Below are positions 32,627-41,443 of a DNA stretch of 52,402 nt, piece after piece. This DNA comes from JAAYKS01 sp964479435. GTDB taxonomy: Bacteria > Bacillota > Clostridia > Saccharofermentanales > UBA5734. The stretch's first letter is position 1. Every line of letters starts with the position of its first letter. The DNA lies in contig CAYZME010000003.1 of the NCBI GenBank assembly GCA_964479435.1, positions 1 through 52,402 on the forward strand. Reading direction: 5' to 3'. The position numbers were made by a program, and so were the translations under genes. Under the pieces are notes generated by a model. It saw only the letters and a list, made by a program, of their open reading frames with translations, made no database searches and was not told the origin of the DNA.

Positions 32627-34642
32627 TCAGTCGCAGATCAAACGGCCGTGCGCGTCGGCGATACCGGTTCTGCGGAAAAAATACGTGTTGATGACATCAC
32701 GCCACTCTTTGGCGTGCGTGAGCTGTTGTTGGAGACGACCTTGCACCCGCCGGAACGCGTCTTCCGGTACCAGCCCTTGCAGCTCGTCCCACTTCTTCAC
32801 AAACCCTTCCACATCCTCGACGCCCTCAAAGCGGGTGTCATAAATATGTTGCAACAGGGTCTTGCCCGACTGGAGCACGTAATCATAACGCAGGCGGTAA
32901 AAGAACAATTTGAGATTTTCCGGGCAGGTGTCGAGGTTGTCGTACAGCGAGCGGTTGGGTTCGTTGTAGGCCAGGACATAACCTGTGCCGCGGCTGGTGC
33001 GGTCGATGCCGATGGCTTCCCAGTTCGCGCGGTGGTAGGTGCCCCAGCGGTCATATTCATACACATCCGGTCCCGGTCCAAAGTGCATGCCGTTGTTGCA
33101 CAGCCAGCCGAGGCCGAGCGGCGCGTTGTACTTTTCGTACGTCAGCCAGGAGTTGAGCAGGATATGCGAGAGGTTGTCCACCACCGCCGGGTGCGCCGAA
33201 TACGTCTGCAAAATGAAATCGTGGACGATCTCCTCGCTGGTAGCCCGGGTGTCAAAACACAGCCGGCCATATCCGTACAGGTTGGCGCAATGCAGGTCGT
33301 GACCGCACCAGTTGACACTGGCGTCGGCGTTGGCGACGGCGCAAATCCCGCTGCGTTCATAATCGCCATAGGTTTTGCCGGTGACGATGTCGGCGACGGT
33401 GTTGTCCTGCCCCAGCGCATAGGTGTTGAAATCGAGGATTTCTTTGAACTGCGGGATCAGGAAGCACGTGTGGATTCTTTGTCCGGTATATTCCTGGTAG
33501 ATTTGAAATTCGATCATCTCGTGGGTGCGATCCATCGTGCCGAACAATGTGTGCACCGGCTCGCGCACCTGGAAATCCTGCGGGCCGTTCTTGACCTGCA
33601 AAATGACGTTGTCGTCAAATTTGCCGTCCAGCGGGTGGAAATTGTCGTACCCGGAGCGCGCGCGGTCGGTGGTCTGGTCGCGCCAGTCCTGCTGGCAATC
33701 GTACACAAAGCAGCGCCAGAATACGGTGCCGCCAAAGCGCTGGATCGCGCGGGCGATCACGTTGGCGCCGTCGGCCTGGGTGCGCCCGTAATCGAACGGC
33801 CCCTGAACCCCTTCGGAGTCGGCTTTGACGACAAAGCCGGCGATGTTGGGCACATGCGCGTACAAATTGGCCATGGTTTCGTTCCACCATGCCTGTACCC
33901 GTGGGTCACCGGGATCGGCGGTATCCAATCCGCCGATCAACACCGGCGAAGCAAAATTGATGGCAATGATCATGCCCACACCGTAGCTGGCAAACAAACT
34001 GGAAATGCGCGTCATCTCCTCGTAGTAGCGCGGCATGATCATATCCAGGGCGTTCCCGTAGACGTTGACGACATGCATCGAGAGGCCGTTGATGCCGACC
34101 GACGCCAACAAACGCAAATAGTCGCCGGTGCGTTCGTTGCACACGATCTCGCCGTCGGCAAAGAACAGGGACTGGGTGGTATACCCGTCGCTGTTGTCGA
34201 CGTGCCGGAACGGGTTGAAGTTGTCCCAGTGATTGAGGACGCGCCAGCGTGCCGAGGGTTGGATGGTCTGCTCCAGCCCCGCCAGGCTTTTGCGTGTCGC
34301 CGTGAGCCTCAATACGTGGAAAGCCCCGTACAGCGCCCCCACCGACTGCTTGCCGGTGATCAGGAGCCGGCGCTCATCCGATCGCAAGGTAAAGCCTTCT
34401 TTGACCGTGTCCAGGGCCGGATCGACCGCCAGTTCGATGTAGCCGCCGCGGGCCGGTTTTTCCCGGACGACGAAAGGCAACAGCCCATACATGCCTTTGG
34501 CACCGGTTCTGAGTTCCCGGACCGCGTTGTCCAGGACGGGATCCCCCTCCATCGGACAATAGATGCTCCTGTAATACTCGGTGTTCTCTGACCGGCCGAC
34601 CGGTCCGTAGTTGAGCCACGCTTTGGTATACGCTTCGGCCAT
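32627..34642 (-). CDS. GH67 alpha-glucuronidase (copy A)
   Basis: This 671-residue paralogue of copy B keeps the same catalytic residues one position on (Glu277, Asp333, Glu361) and is nearly identical in long blocks, such as YDNFHPLDGKFDDNV. It differs most in residues 10-70 and around 140-160 (NFNPFRHVDNSDGYTT against MFLPLSAGNTDSFLG), near the substrate-facing loops. It is the promoter-proximal gene of the pair, with AAGGAGG 12 bases before the ATG and a TATAAT -10 upstream. Having two copies suggests different oligosaccharide lengths or decorations, which is inference. Confidence 0.93.
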   Translation of the reverse strand: MAEAYTKAWLNYGPVGRSENTEYYRSIYCPMEGDPVLDNAVRELRTGAKGMYGLLPFVVREKPARGGYIELAVDPALDTVKEGFTLRSDERRLLITGKQSVGALYGAFHVLRLTATRKSLAGLEQTIQPSARWRVLNHWDNFNPFRHVDNSDGYTTQSLFFADGEIVCNERTGDYLRLLASVGINGLSMHVVNVYGNALDMIMPRYYEEMTRISSLFASYGVGMIIAINFASPVLIGGLDTADPGDPRVQAWWNETMANLYAHVPNIAGFVVKADSEGVQGPFDYGRTQADGANVIARAIQRFGGTVFWRCFVYDCQQDWRDQTTDRARSGYDNFHPLDGKFDDNVILQVKNGPQDFQVREPVHTLFGTMDRTHEMIEFQIYQEYTGQRIHTCFLIPQFKEILDFNTYALGQDNTVADIVTGKTYGDYERSGICAVANADASVNWCGHDLHCANLYGYGRLCFDTRATSEEIVHDFILQTYSAHPAVVDNLSHILLNSWLTYEKYNAPLGLGWLCNNGMHFGPGPDVYEYDRWGTYHRANWEAIGIDRTSRGTGYVLAYNEPNRSLYDNLDTCPENLKLFFYRLRYDYVLQSGKTLLQHIYDTRFEGVEDVEGFVKKWDELQGLVPEDAFRRVQGRLQQQLTHAKEWRDVINTYFFRRTGIADAHGRLICD

Positions 34643-34719
34643 AATGGGTACAATCCTCCTTTTCGCGATCGGTCCGCCCGGTATTCGGGTGGACCCAATG
34701 AATGGTTCACATATAAACT

Positions 34720-34753
34720 ATTATAGCGCGATTCGCGGCAAAGCGAACGAATC
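34720..34753 (-). promoter_or_regulatory. GH67 promoter with inverted repeat
   Basis: On the minus strand 34725-34720 reads TATAAT. Just upstream, GATTCG (34730-34735) and CGAATC (34748-34753) form an inverted repeat centred in the -35 region, where no good -35 hexamer exists. This is a plausible operator for the GH67 pair. Confidence 0.45.
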
Positions 34754-34774
34754 CGCGGGAGTTGTCGTCATATT

Positions 34775-34803
34775 TTGAAACCGGTGGCAGGGGGATGTAC
34801 AAT
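34775..34803 (+). promoter_or_regulatory. Promoter for the polymerase/ligase-like gene
   Basis: TTGAAA (34775-34780) and TACAAT (34798-34803) are separated by exactly 17 bases. Transcription would begin about 34810, leaving a leader of about 28 bases with GGAGGGAGG before the GTG at 34838. Confidence 0.7.
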
Positions 34804-34837
34804 GGTCACCATGGCTGTGGCGGAGGGAGGGCAAAGG

Positions 34838-36286
34838 GTGCTTTCGCGAAAGATAAACCGTCGCGCGTGGATCGGCGCGCATCTCGATCTGTTGACGGCG
34901 GGCTTTTTTTTGACACTGCTGGTGTCGCCGGCCTTGCTGGAAGGCCTGATCATCCGCCCTTCTTTGTCGCGCGAGTTGGTCGTGTTGGGCGCCGCTTTTC
35001 TGGCCTGGCTGGCCGTCGCTGTGACCGGTTTGCGGCGCCACGGGGTCACCTGGCGGCACGCGCGGTTGTTTCTGCGCACCGGCGGCCGCTTGCCGGAGGT
35101 CATTTTTTTCGCTCTATGGATTGGGGTGCTGGCGGTGCGGTTGGCGATCGGGCGCGGGCAAAACGCGCACATCCCCTTTGGTTATTTCGCTTTCTTTTTC
35201 GCGGTCTACCTGATCGATCTATACTTCGCCCTGATGGGCCGCCAGGACCGGCAAGTTCGCATCCTTTATTTCCTGTACGCCGTCATCGCCCTCGCCTGCT
35301 TTCGCGGGATGTTTGTCCTGGCCGTCCGGCCGATGGTGGCCCGCGAAATGTCGACCGGTTCTTTTCCGGAGGCGCAGCGCCATTTTTATCATCTGCTGGG
35401 GGTCGGGGGCTTTGAGTTTTTCACGGGGCTGAGCTGTGCTTTTCCCATCCTCGTCTACTACCGCATGACCTCGTCGCACCGGCGGACTCTGACCGTCTGG
35501 ATGGTCCTGGCACTTTTGGGTCTGCTGTTCGCCGGCTATACCCTGGCGATCGTCTTTGTCGGGGTGGGCCTCCTGCTGCTGCTTGGTTACAGCCTGTTTC
35601 ATTTGCGCGGCCCGCAGTTGCACGCGCTGTTGCGCACGTGCCTGCTGTTGCTGCTGGTGATCGCGCTGTTTTTGGGGATCGGTCATTTTGCCGGCTTGTT
35701 CCAGGCCCATTTGTATCTGCTGAAAATTAGCGACATGGCCGAGCTCATCGGCGAGCGGGTATTCGGGGTGGAGCTGGGTCACTACAATCCGCCCAATCTG
35801 CACACCGGGCTGTCGCAAATGAGCTCGTCTTCGGTTGAGCGGATTGAGCTATATACGCGCTCGATCCATACCTTCCTCCAGCACCCGCTGGCCGGGGTCG
35901 GCTCGCGGGTCAACACGGGTGACTTTTCGCAAGTGGGCGGCCACTCGACCTGGCTGGATTATCTGGCGATGTATGGCTTGCAGTTCGCGCTATATCTTTT
36001 CTTCTTTGCTCTGTTGTTTCGTCGCTTGCGGCGGATGATCGCGTCCCGGGCGGAAAAAGCGTATCGGATGACCGCGTTGGCGGTGTACACGCTGTACGGA
36101 CTGGTCAACCCGGTGGTGGCGGTCGCGACGTTCCCGGTGGTGTTGTTGTTTTTTATCACCGGCCGGGTCACTTTGCCGGGCGAAGCGTCGCTGACTCCCT
36201 CTGTCCAAGTGCCTGCGGGCACAGCGTCCGCAGACACAGTGTCCGCAGACACAATGCCCGCAGTCACGCAATCCCCTGAAGCTTAG
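34838..36286 (+). CDS. O-antigen ligase/polymerase-like membrane protein
   Basis: The 482-residue protein has about ten hydrophobic segments. After them comes a long outer loop with HPLAGVGSRVNTGDF and GGHSTWLDYLAMYG (about residues 350-380), the pattern of Wzy/WaaL-type O-antigen polymerases and ligases, which join polysaccharide units outside the membrane. A short low-complexity tail (ASADTVSADT) follows. GTG 34838 is chosen because GGAGGGAGG lies 7 bases upstream and the promoter overlaps the earlier starts. The convergent GT2 gene overlaps its stop by 4 bases, and both may serve surface polysaccharide assembly. Confidence 0.75.
   Translation: MLSRKINRRAWIGAHLDLLTAGFFLTLLVSPALLEGLIIRPSLSRELVVLGAAFLAWLAVAVTGLRRHGVTWRHARLFLRTGGRLPEVIFFALWIGVLAVRLAIGRGQNAHIPFGYFAFFFAVYLIDLYFALMGRQDRQVRILYFLYAVIALACFRGMFVLAVRPMVAREMSTGSFPEAQRHFYHLLGVGGFEFFTGLSCAFPILVYYRMTSSHRRTLTVWMVLALLGLLFAGYTLAIVFVGVGLLLLLGYSLFHLRGPQLHALLRTCLLLLLVIALFLGIGHFAGLFQAHLYLLKISDMAELIGERVFGVELGHYNPPNLHTGLSQMSSSSVERIELYTRSIHTFLQHPLAGVGSRVNTGDFSQVGGHSTWLDYLAMYGLQFALYLFFFALLFRRLRRMIASRAEKAYRMTALAVYTLYGLVNPVVAVATFPVVLLFFITGRVTLPGEASLTPSVQVPAGTASADTVSADTMPAVTQSPEA
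36224..36268 (+). repeat. 15-bp tandem repeats in the 3' end of the ligase-like gene
   Basis: Three copies with period 15 (36224, 36239, 36254; core GTCCGCAGACACA, the third diverged) encode ASADT-VSADT-MPAVT. They give a variable-looking cytoplasmic or surface tail. Confidence 0.6.
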
Positions 36287-37572
36287 GCCTGCCGGGGTCG
36301 GGTCTTTTCGCCTGTCAACCGTGGGTTTGCAAGTGCCGGCACCTCGTCGAGCGCGACCGCGCGCGTGTGCTGGATCTCTTCCCAGACGCGGGTATCGTGA
36401 AACCAGGCCAGGAGTTGGAGCGGCAGCCACGACCACATAAACAAAGGAAATCCCAATACACTTTTGAGGATACGCGCATCGTACCGCGCGTACCCGAACG
36501 CGACCGTTGCCGCCAACGCGCACGACCCGGCGGCGGACACAAACGCGCCCGTCAGGACGCCGGCCCCAATCGCGGCCCAACTCGTCAAACCCGCGGCATG
36601 GGCGGACAGCAACAGCGGCAAGGCCATTCCGGCGGACCACACGCGCGTGTATGGCAGCATCTGCAGCATCGCGGCATCGAACCGCCGCGCCCGCGCGAGC
36701 GGCCGTTGCCCCCGCGCGGCGCAACCGCGCCACAATGCCCGGACATACCGGCGGGAGACCTGCATGACGCCGCTGCACCACCGCTTGCGCTGCTTCATGG
36801 AGACGGCAAGTGTCACAGGCGCCTCGTCATAGGAAATCGCCCGCGGCACCCACCGGACTTGTTCGCCTGCGCACGCGAGCTGGGCCGCGAACTCGACATC
36901 CTCCGTGATGGTTTGTGTTCGCCAACCGCCCCTTTCACGCAGGACGTCCGCGGACACGGCAAAACCGGTGCCCGCCAATTTGGCGGACAGGCCGCAGGCC
37001 GCGCGGGCGCGATTGTACAGCATGCTCTGGATGCCGAAATAGATGGAATAACAACCCGCGACCCAGGAGTCATAGGGGTTTTTGGATTCGATCCGCCCTT
37101 TGGCCACACGCGCGCCCGCCTGGAGCGCGCGGTCCATTTCCGCCAGGAAGCGCCGATCGGCCACATGGTCGGCATCAAACACCACAAACGCGTCGTATGC
37201 TTCCGGCAGATCCAGCAGCTGATCCAACGCCTCCGCCAACGCGTCGCCTTTGTTGCGCACCGCGGGCGAGCAGGTCAGAATGCGCGCGCCTTTGGCTCGC
37301 GCTACAGCCGCGGTTTGGTCGGTGCATTGATTGGGAGCGACGTAGATGTCATACAATACATCTGGATAGTCTTGTTCGCGCAAACTATCCAGCAGCTGCC
37401 CGATGACCGCGGCCTCATTGCGCGCCGCGACCAAGACCGCCAGACGGCTGCCCGTTTCCCCGTCGGCATCCGGCTTTTCTTTGCACAACGCGAACGCCGA
37501 CATCGCGGCCAAATAGAAATCGACGACTTTGGGAGCGGCGGCCAGCCCCGCGAGAATCGGGTACACAAACAT
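36283..37572 (-). CDS. Membrane glycosyltransferase family 2, processive type
   Basis: This 429-residue protein opens with a hydrophobic segment, followed by a GT2 catalytic domain. AVLVAARNEA begins the nucleotide fold, FDADH is the metal-binding DxD, TITEDVEF is the TED base motif and QRKRW the acceptor motif of processive enzymes. Three or four transmembrane segments close the protein (from about residue 300). Relatives make hyaluronan, cellulose or poly-N-acetylglucosamine, and the product here is unknown. GGAGG lies 7 bases before ATG 37572. An array of four palindromes lies in its leader. Confidence 0.85.
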   Translation of the reverse strand: MFVYPILAGLAAAPKVVDFYLAAMSAFALCKEKPDADGETGSRLAVLVAARNEAAVIGQLLDSLREQDYPDVLYDIYVAPNQCTDQTAAVARAKGARILTCSPAVRNKGDALAEALDQLLDLPEAYDAFVVFDADHVADRRFLAEMDRALQAGARVAKGRIESKNPYDSWVAGCYSIYFGIQSMLYNRARAACGLSAKLAGTGFAVSADVLRERGGWRTQTITEDVEFAAQLACAGEQVRWVPRAISYDEAPVTLAVSMKQRKRWCSGVMQVSRRYVRALWRGCAARGQRPLARARRFDAAMLQMLPYTRVWSAGMALPLLLSAHAAGLTSWAAIGAGVLTGAFVSAAGSCALAATVAFGYARYDARILKSVLGFPLFMWSWLPLQLLAWFHDTRVWEEIQHTRAVALDEVPALANPRLTGEKTRPRQA

Positions 37573-37594
37573 CACAAAACCTCCAAATCTTTAC

Positions 37595-37664
37595 CCCGAT
37601 CTTCGATCGGGCACCGATCTTCGATCGGGTACCGGTCTCTGACCGGGCACCGGCCAGAGACCGG
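37595..37664. repeat. Four 18-bp palindromic repeats upstream of the GT2 gene
   Basis: Palindromic 15-bp units start at 37596, 37614, 37632 and 37650, exactly 18 bases apart, joined by GCA or GTA. Units 1 and 2 are CCGATC-TTC-GATCGG. Unit 3 is CCGGTC-TCT-GACCGG, where both stem sides changed together. Unit 4 keeps only its outer CCGG pairs. The array lies about 23-92 bases before the GT2 start, in its leader or promoter. Confidence 0.8.
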
Positions 37665-37717
37665 AGTAGATGCCGTCAGCGTAACAACCGGAGATTAAGG
37701 AGTCTGTCCGATCTTTC

Positions 37718-37766
37718 TTAAGAATTGTGTAAGCCGGGAGATTTAAGAAAAGCTTAAGAATCTCCC
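37718..37766. promoter_or_regulatory. Direct and inverted repeats upstream of the response regulator
   Basis: TTAAGAA occurs at 37718, 37743 and 37754, and a degenerate copy (GTAAGCC) at 37729. This gives two pairs with 11-bp spacing, typical of OmpR/PhoB-type dimer sites. Over the second pair, GGGAGATT (37736-37743) and AATCTCCC (37759-37766) form an inverted repeat with an additional 4-bp stem inside. A TATGAT -10 (37792-37797) follows. Autoregulation is a reasonable reading. Confidence 0.55.
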
Positions 37767-37816
37767 CCGGAGAATGACAAGAATCGCCCGTTATGATGGG
37801 TGTGTGAGGTGGAGCC

Positions 37817-38518
37817 ATGACCCATACCGTTCTGATCTGCGACGACGACCCCGATATCCTGGCGGCGCTGCGCATTTATCTGACAGCCGAGGGATACCGG
37901 TTGCTGGAAGCCCGCAACGGCATCGAGGCGATCGCAAGCGTACGGCAAAACGACGTGCACCTGGTGCTGCTGGACATCATGATGCCGCAGATGGACGGGT
38001 TGACCGCCATCCCGCGCATACGCGAACAGAGCAACGTGCCCATCATATTGCTGACCGCCAAAGGCGAGGACGGCGACAAAGTGCTGGGGCTGCAACTGGG
38101 CGCGGACGACTACATCACCAAGCCGTTTACGCCGATTGAGGTTCTGGCCCGCGTGCGCTCACAATTGCGCCGCTACACCCGTCTGGGCGGGCGTGTCGCG
38201 CGCCCCGACCGGTACACGGTGGGCGGGGTCGAGTTGGACGACACCACGCGCCAGGTAACCGTCGACGGCGAGCCGGTCGCCTTGACGCCGATGGAATTCG
38301 CGATTCTGCGGTTGCTGATGCAGAGCCCGGGGCGCGTATATGCTTCCGCGCAGATCTATGAAGCGGTTTGGAACGAAGCCGCCAACGGCGCGGTGGGGGC
38401 AGTGGCCGTCCATATCCGCCACTTGCGGGAAAAAATTGAAATCAATCCTTCGGAGCCGCAATACATCAAGGTGGTCTGGGGCGTCGGCTACAAAATGGAA
38501 AGTGAGAAGAGGACATGA
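37817..38518 (+). CDS. OmpR/PhoB-family response regulator
   Basis: The 233-residue protein has a receiver domain with the acidic pocket CDDD (8-11), phospho-acceptor Asp53 in LLDIMMP, Thr80 and Lys102 in TKPF. A winged-helix domain follows from about residue 135, with ALTPMEFAILRLLMQSPGRV and the wing YIKVVWGVGYKM. It resembles VanR-type regulators. The kinase gene overlaps its stop (ATGA at 38515), so the pair is translationally coupled. GAGGTGGAG precedes the ATG. Confidence 0.93.
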   Translation: MTHTVLICDDDPDILAALRIYLTAEGYRLLEARNGIEAIASVRQNDVHLVLLDIMMPQMDGLTAIPRIREQSNVPIILLTAKGEDGDKVLGLQLGADDYITKPFTPIEVLARVRSQLRRYTRLGGRVARPDRYTVGGVELDDTTRQVTVDGEPVALTPMEFAILRLLMQSPGRVYASAQIYEAVWNEAANGAVGAVAVHIRHLREKIEINPSEPQYIKVVWGVGYKMESEKRT

Positions 38519-40410
38519 ATCGCTTCACAGGAAATCTGGCGGTCAAAACCGCGGCGGTCTTGCTGTTTGCCCTGGCCGTCGCGGCCTGCCTGACCAGTGC
38601 GGGTGGGGTGCTCTACCTGCATGAGCAGCAAAACTATGGCGAGGTCGATTCGTACTACCAAACATCCGACTGCGCCAATACGGCGATGAATCAGGCCGTC
38701 TGGGTGGTATGGGATTACCAGAGGGTGCATGAAGAAGGGGAAAGCCGCTTGTGGGAATACGAAGAGCAGGCGAGCAATTTTTCCTACACACTCGCCCGCG
38801 CCGCGTCGCCCGAGCGGATCCTGGAAAGCACGGAGTGGCCGGCGCAGGTCGGCTATGGTTCGGAAATGGTTGTCGGCGACTACATCATCCGCTACGCGGT
38901 CGCCGACCCGCTGGTGGCGCGGGATGCCTTCTGGCAACAGGCGCGGCTGTTTGACGCGCTGTACCCCTGGCGTTGGGCCCTGATCTGGGTGACGGCCGGT
39001 CTGGGCCTGCTGATCGTAATCCTGCTGGTTTTTATCCTCAGTGCCGCCGGCCGCCGCAGCGGCGTGCCGGGTGTGACACTCGGCCCCGTCCACCATGTTC
39101 CGCTGGACCTGATCGCCGGACTTGTGCCGCTGGCGGGGATGATTTTGTGGGGCGTGATCGACTACCGGGGGTTTTATGGCTGGGCGGATGCCGCGCTGCT
39201 CATCGTCGGGCTGACTCTGTTATCCCTGGTTGTATTGGGCTTTCTGGCGACATGGGCGGCCCGGATCAAGGCCGGGCAGTGGTGGCGCAACACGCTGATT
39301 TGGCGCCTCCTCCGTTTGGCCGGCACCGTGCTGCGCGCGACTGGCCGCGGGATTGGCGCTGCCGTCCGCCATATCCCCCTCTATTGGCGCGCCGCCGCCG
39401 GGTTTTGTCTGGTGGCGATCATCCAGTTTGCCCTGGCCCTTGCCGCGCCCAGGTCGGAACCGGCCATTCTGCTGCTCTTTCTGTTCAATCTGTTTTTACT
39501 GGCCGGGGTCTGTGTGGCGGCGGTCAACCTGCACATCCTGCAGCGGGCGGCCGCTCGGCTGGCGGCGGGCAAGGTCGGACAACCAGGCCTGGAGCAGGAC
39601 GCGCAAATCGGCAGCCGTTGGCTGTTCGGCGGTTTTCGCCGCCATGGCGAAAACCTCAACCGCATCCGCGAAGGGATGGCGCAGGCGGTGGAGGATCGCC
39701 TGAAAAGCGAGCGGCTTAAAACAGACCTGATCACCAATGTCTCGCACGACATCAAAACCCCATTGACTTCGCTGATCAATTACGTGGATTTGCTCAAAAA
39801 AGAAGAATTGCCCGGCCCGGCCGAGTCGTACGTGGAAGTCCTCGACAGGCAATCGCAAAGACTGCACAAACTGACCGATGATTTGCTCGAGGCCTCCAAG
39901 GCCTCGAGCGGAAACCTGGCCGTCGACCTGACGGCGGCGGATCTGGGCGAGATGGTCAATCAGGCGGTCGGCGAGTACGCCGAGCGCCTGGCGGCCGCCC
40001 GGTTGGACCCGGTGGTGGCGCTGCCGCCGGCCGGCGCGCCGGTGGTCGCCGACGGCAAGTTGATGTGGCGCGTCCTCGACAATCTGTTGAGTAACGCGGT
40101 GAAATACGCGATGCCGGGGACGCGGGTCTATTTTGACGTCGAACCGGACGCGGCGGGGGTTGTGTTGACGGTCAAAAACATTTCCGCGCAGCCGCTCAAT
40201 ATGGATGCCACGGAATTGATGGAACGGTTTGTGCGCGGGGATGCCTCCCGCGCGAGCGAAGGCAGCGGCCTGGGGCTGAGCATCGCGCGCAGCCTGGTCG
40301 AGCTGCAGCGCGGGCATTTTGAGATGTCCATCGACGGAGATCTGTTCAAGACCCGGATCCGCCTGCCCGCGGGGCGCGCGCCCGACCGGGCCGATCCGAC
40401 TCCCGCCTAG
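38515..40410 (+). CDS. Sensor histidine kinase
   Basis: This 631-residue kinase has a first membrane segment (about 10-34), an outer region of about 115 residues, and then about five more membrane segments (155-178, 198-216, 225-248, 294-312, 316-340). HisKA follows with His411 in NVSHDIKTPLTSL, then the ATPase domain with VLDNLLSNAVKYA (N box) and GSGLGLSIA (G2 box). The many-segment membrane region is larger than in VanS and may sense a membrane event. It probably phosphorylates the regulator encoded upstream. Confidence 0.92.
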   Translation: MNRFTGNLAVKTAAVLLFALAVAACLTSAGGVLYLHEQQNYGEVDSYYQTSDCANTAMNQAVWVVWDYQRVHEEGESRLWEYEEQASNFSYTLARAASPERILESTEWPAQVGYGSEMVVGDYIIRYAVADPLVARDAFWQQARLFDALYPWRWALIWVTAGLGLLIVILLVFILSAAGRRSGVPGVTLGPVHHVPLDLIAGLVPLAGMILWGVIDYRGFYGWADAALLIVGLTLLSLVVLGFLATWAARIKAGQWWRNTLIWRLLRLAGTVLRATGRGIGAAVRHIPLYWRAAAGFCLVAIIQFALALAAPRSEPAILLLFLFNLFLLAGVCVAAVNLHILQRAAARLAAGKVGQPGLEQDAQIGSRWLFGGFRRHGENLNRIREGMAQAVEDRLKSERLKTDLITNVSHDIKTPLTSLINYVDLLKKEELPGPAESYVEVLDRQSQRLHKLTDDLLEASKASSGNLAVDLTAADLGEMVNQAVGEYAERLAAARLDPVVALPPAGAPVVADGKLMWRVLDNLLSNAVKYAMPGTRVYFDVEPDAAGVVLTVKNISAQPLNMDATELMERFVRGDASRASEGSGLGLSIARSLVELQRGHFEMSIDGDLFKTRIRLPAGRAPDRADPTPA

Positions 40411-40423
40411 TAATCGGCCATTT

Positions 40424-40521
40424 CCTGCCGTACGGATTTTTGGTTACAATAGAGCCAGCACCGCAGTGCCAGCGCACGTAGTGCGGGTTTTGGGTAACCT
40501 GGGTCAAAGGAGTACGGCAGG
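40424..40521 (+). promoter_or_regulatory. Flavin-reductase gene leader with long-range inverted repeat
   Basis: CCTGCCGTAC (40424-40433) is the exact inverse complement of GTACGGCAGG (40512-40521), which overlaps the ribosome binding region. Between them lie a TACAAT -10 (40445-40450) and a CCGCA/TGCGG hairpin followed by TTTT. The left arm lies upstream of the likely start site, so pairing in RNA would need read-through from the kinase gene. Confidence 0.4.
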
Positions 40522-40523
40522 AG

Positions 40524-41402
40524 ATGGATTTTATCTTTTACGACCTCGAGGGCGAAAAACAAAGCGGTATCAATCACCGTTTTATTCAACCGCCGCAGAT
40601 TTCTTATTTTGTCACGACGGTGGACCGCCGGGGCAATGTCAACGTCACGCCGGTCACGATGGGGACCAGCTTCGCGCCGCCCTGGTATTACGTCTTTTGC
40701 TTGTCCAATTTGTTTGTGGAGAACTGGGACGGCGCGTATCAGGATGGGATCAAGCAGGGGAACATCAATCTGCAGGAAAATCCCGAGTGTGTGATCAGCT
40801 ATTACGGACACGATTTGCTGCGTGAAAGCTGGATCGCCGGGATGCCCATCCCCAAAGGGATCGACGAAATGGATGTGGCTGGGCTGACACCGCTGCCTTC
40901 GCGCAAAGTCACGCCCCCGGGAATCGCCGAATGCCCGGTCAACATCGAGTGCCGGGTGATTCATTCGCTGCGGGTGGGGACGCGCTGGACGCTGTATACC
41001 TGCGAGATTGTCGGCGCGTCGGTGCGCGCGGACGCGGTCGCCCGCGATCAGAACGAATTCCAGCAAATGGGCGTATTGGGCATCGACCCGTTGTTCGAAG
41101 TCAAAATTGCCAAGGGCGATACCGCGGACACGTCCGCGATGCGGCTGTATTACAGCCGCATGGGTTTTGACAAAATTGAACGCTGCCCCGAAGACGTGGG
41201 GTGCGAGGACGAGTGGATCGGTTCGTTTCAGCAATGGCTGGCCGACGAGACGCGCCGCGGCAAGATCAGCGAAGCGCAGCGGCAGGAGATCCTCGAGCTG
41301 GAGGCGCGCTGGGCAAGCGATCGCGATCCGGTGGCCAACCGGGAAGTACGGGACGCGTTGACGCGCAAACTCCGGGATCTGGTGCGCCAACCCGGTATGT
41401 GA
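40524..41402 (+). CDS. Flavin reductase-like (FMN split-barrel) protein
   Basis: The first ~190 residues of this 292-residue protein have the flavin reductase-like split barrel: VTTVDRRGNVNVTPVTMGTSFAPPW (about 30-54) holds the FMN site and CVISYYG the next strand. Such proteins reduce flavins or act as flavoprotein oxidoreductases in the cytoplasm. The C-terminal ~100 residues are charged and helical and fit no domain I know. A flavodoxin gene follows 41 bases later, suggesting a shared flavin-based electron path. Confidence 0.78.
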   Translation: MDFIFYDLEGEKQSGINHRFIQPPQISYFVTTVDRRGNVNVTPVTMGTSFAPPWYYVFCLSNLFVENWDGAYQDGIKQGNINLQENPECVISYYGHDLLRESWIAGMPIPKGIDEMDVAGLTPLPSRKVTPPGIAECPVNIECRVIHSLRVGTRWTLYTCEIVGASVRADAVARDQNEFQQMGVLGIDPLFEVKIAKGDTADTSAMRLYYSRMGFDKIERCPEDVGCEDEWIGSFQQWLADETRRGKISEAQRQEILELEARWASDRDPVANREVRDALTRKLRDLVRQPGM

Positions 41403-41443
41403 GCACTGCGTAACTCACGCGTGAATAAGAAAGGGTGGTTGCA

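Noticed and set aside
37595..37664. CRISPR array
   Set aside because: The units are palindromes joined by 3-base linkers with no spacers, and no cas genes are present.
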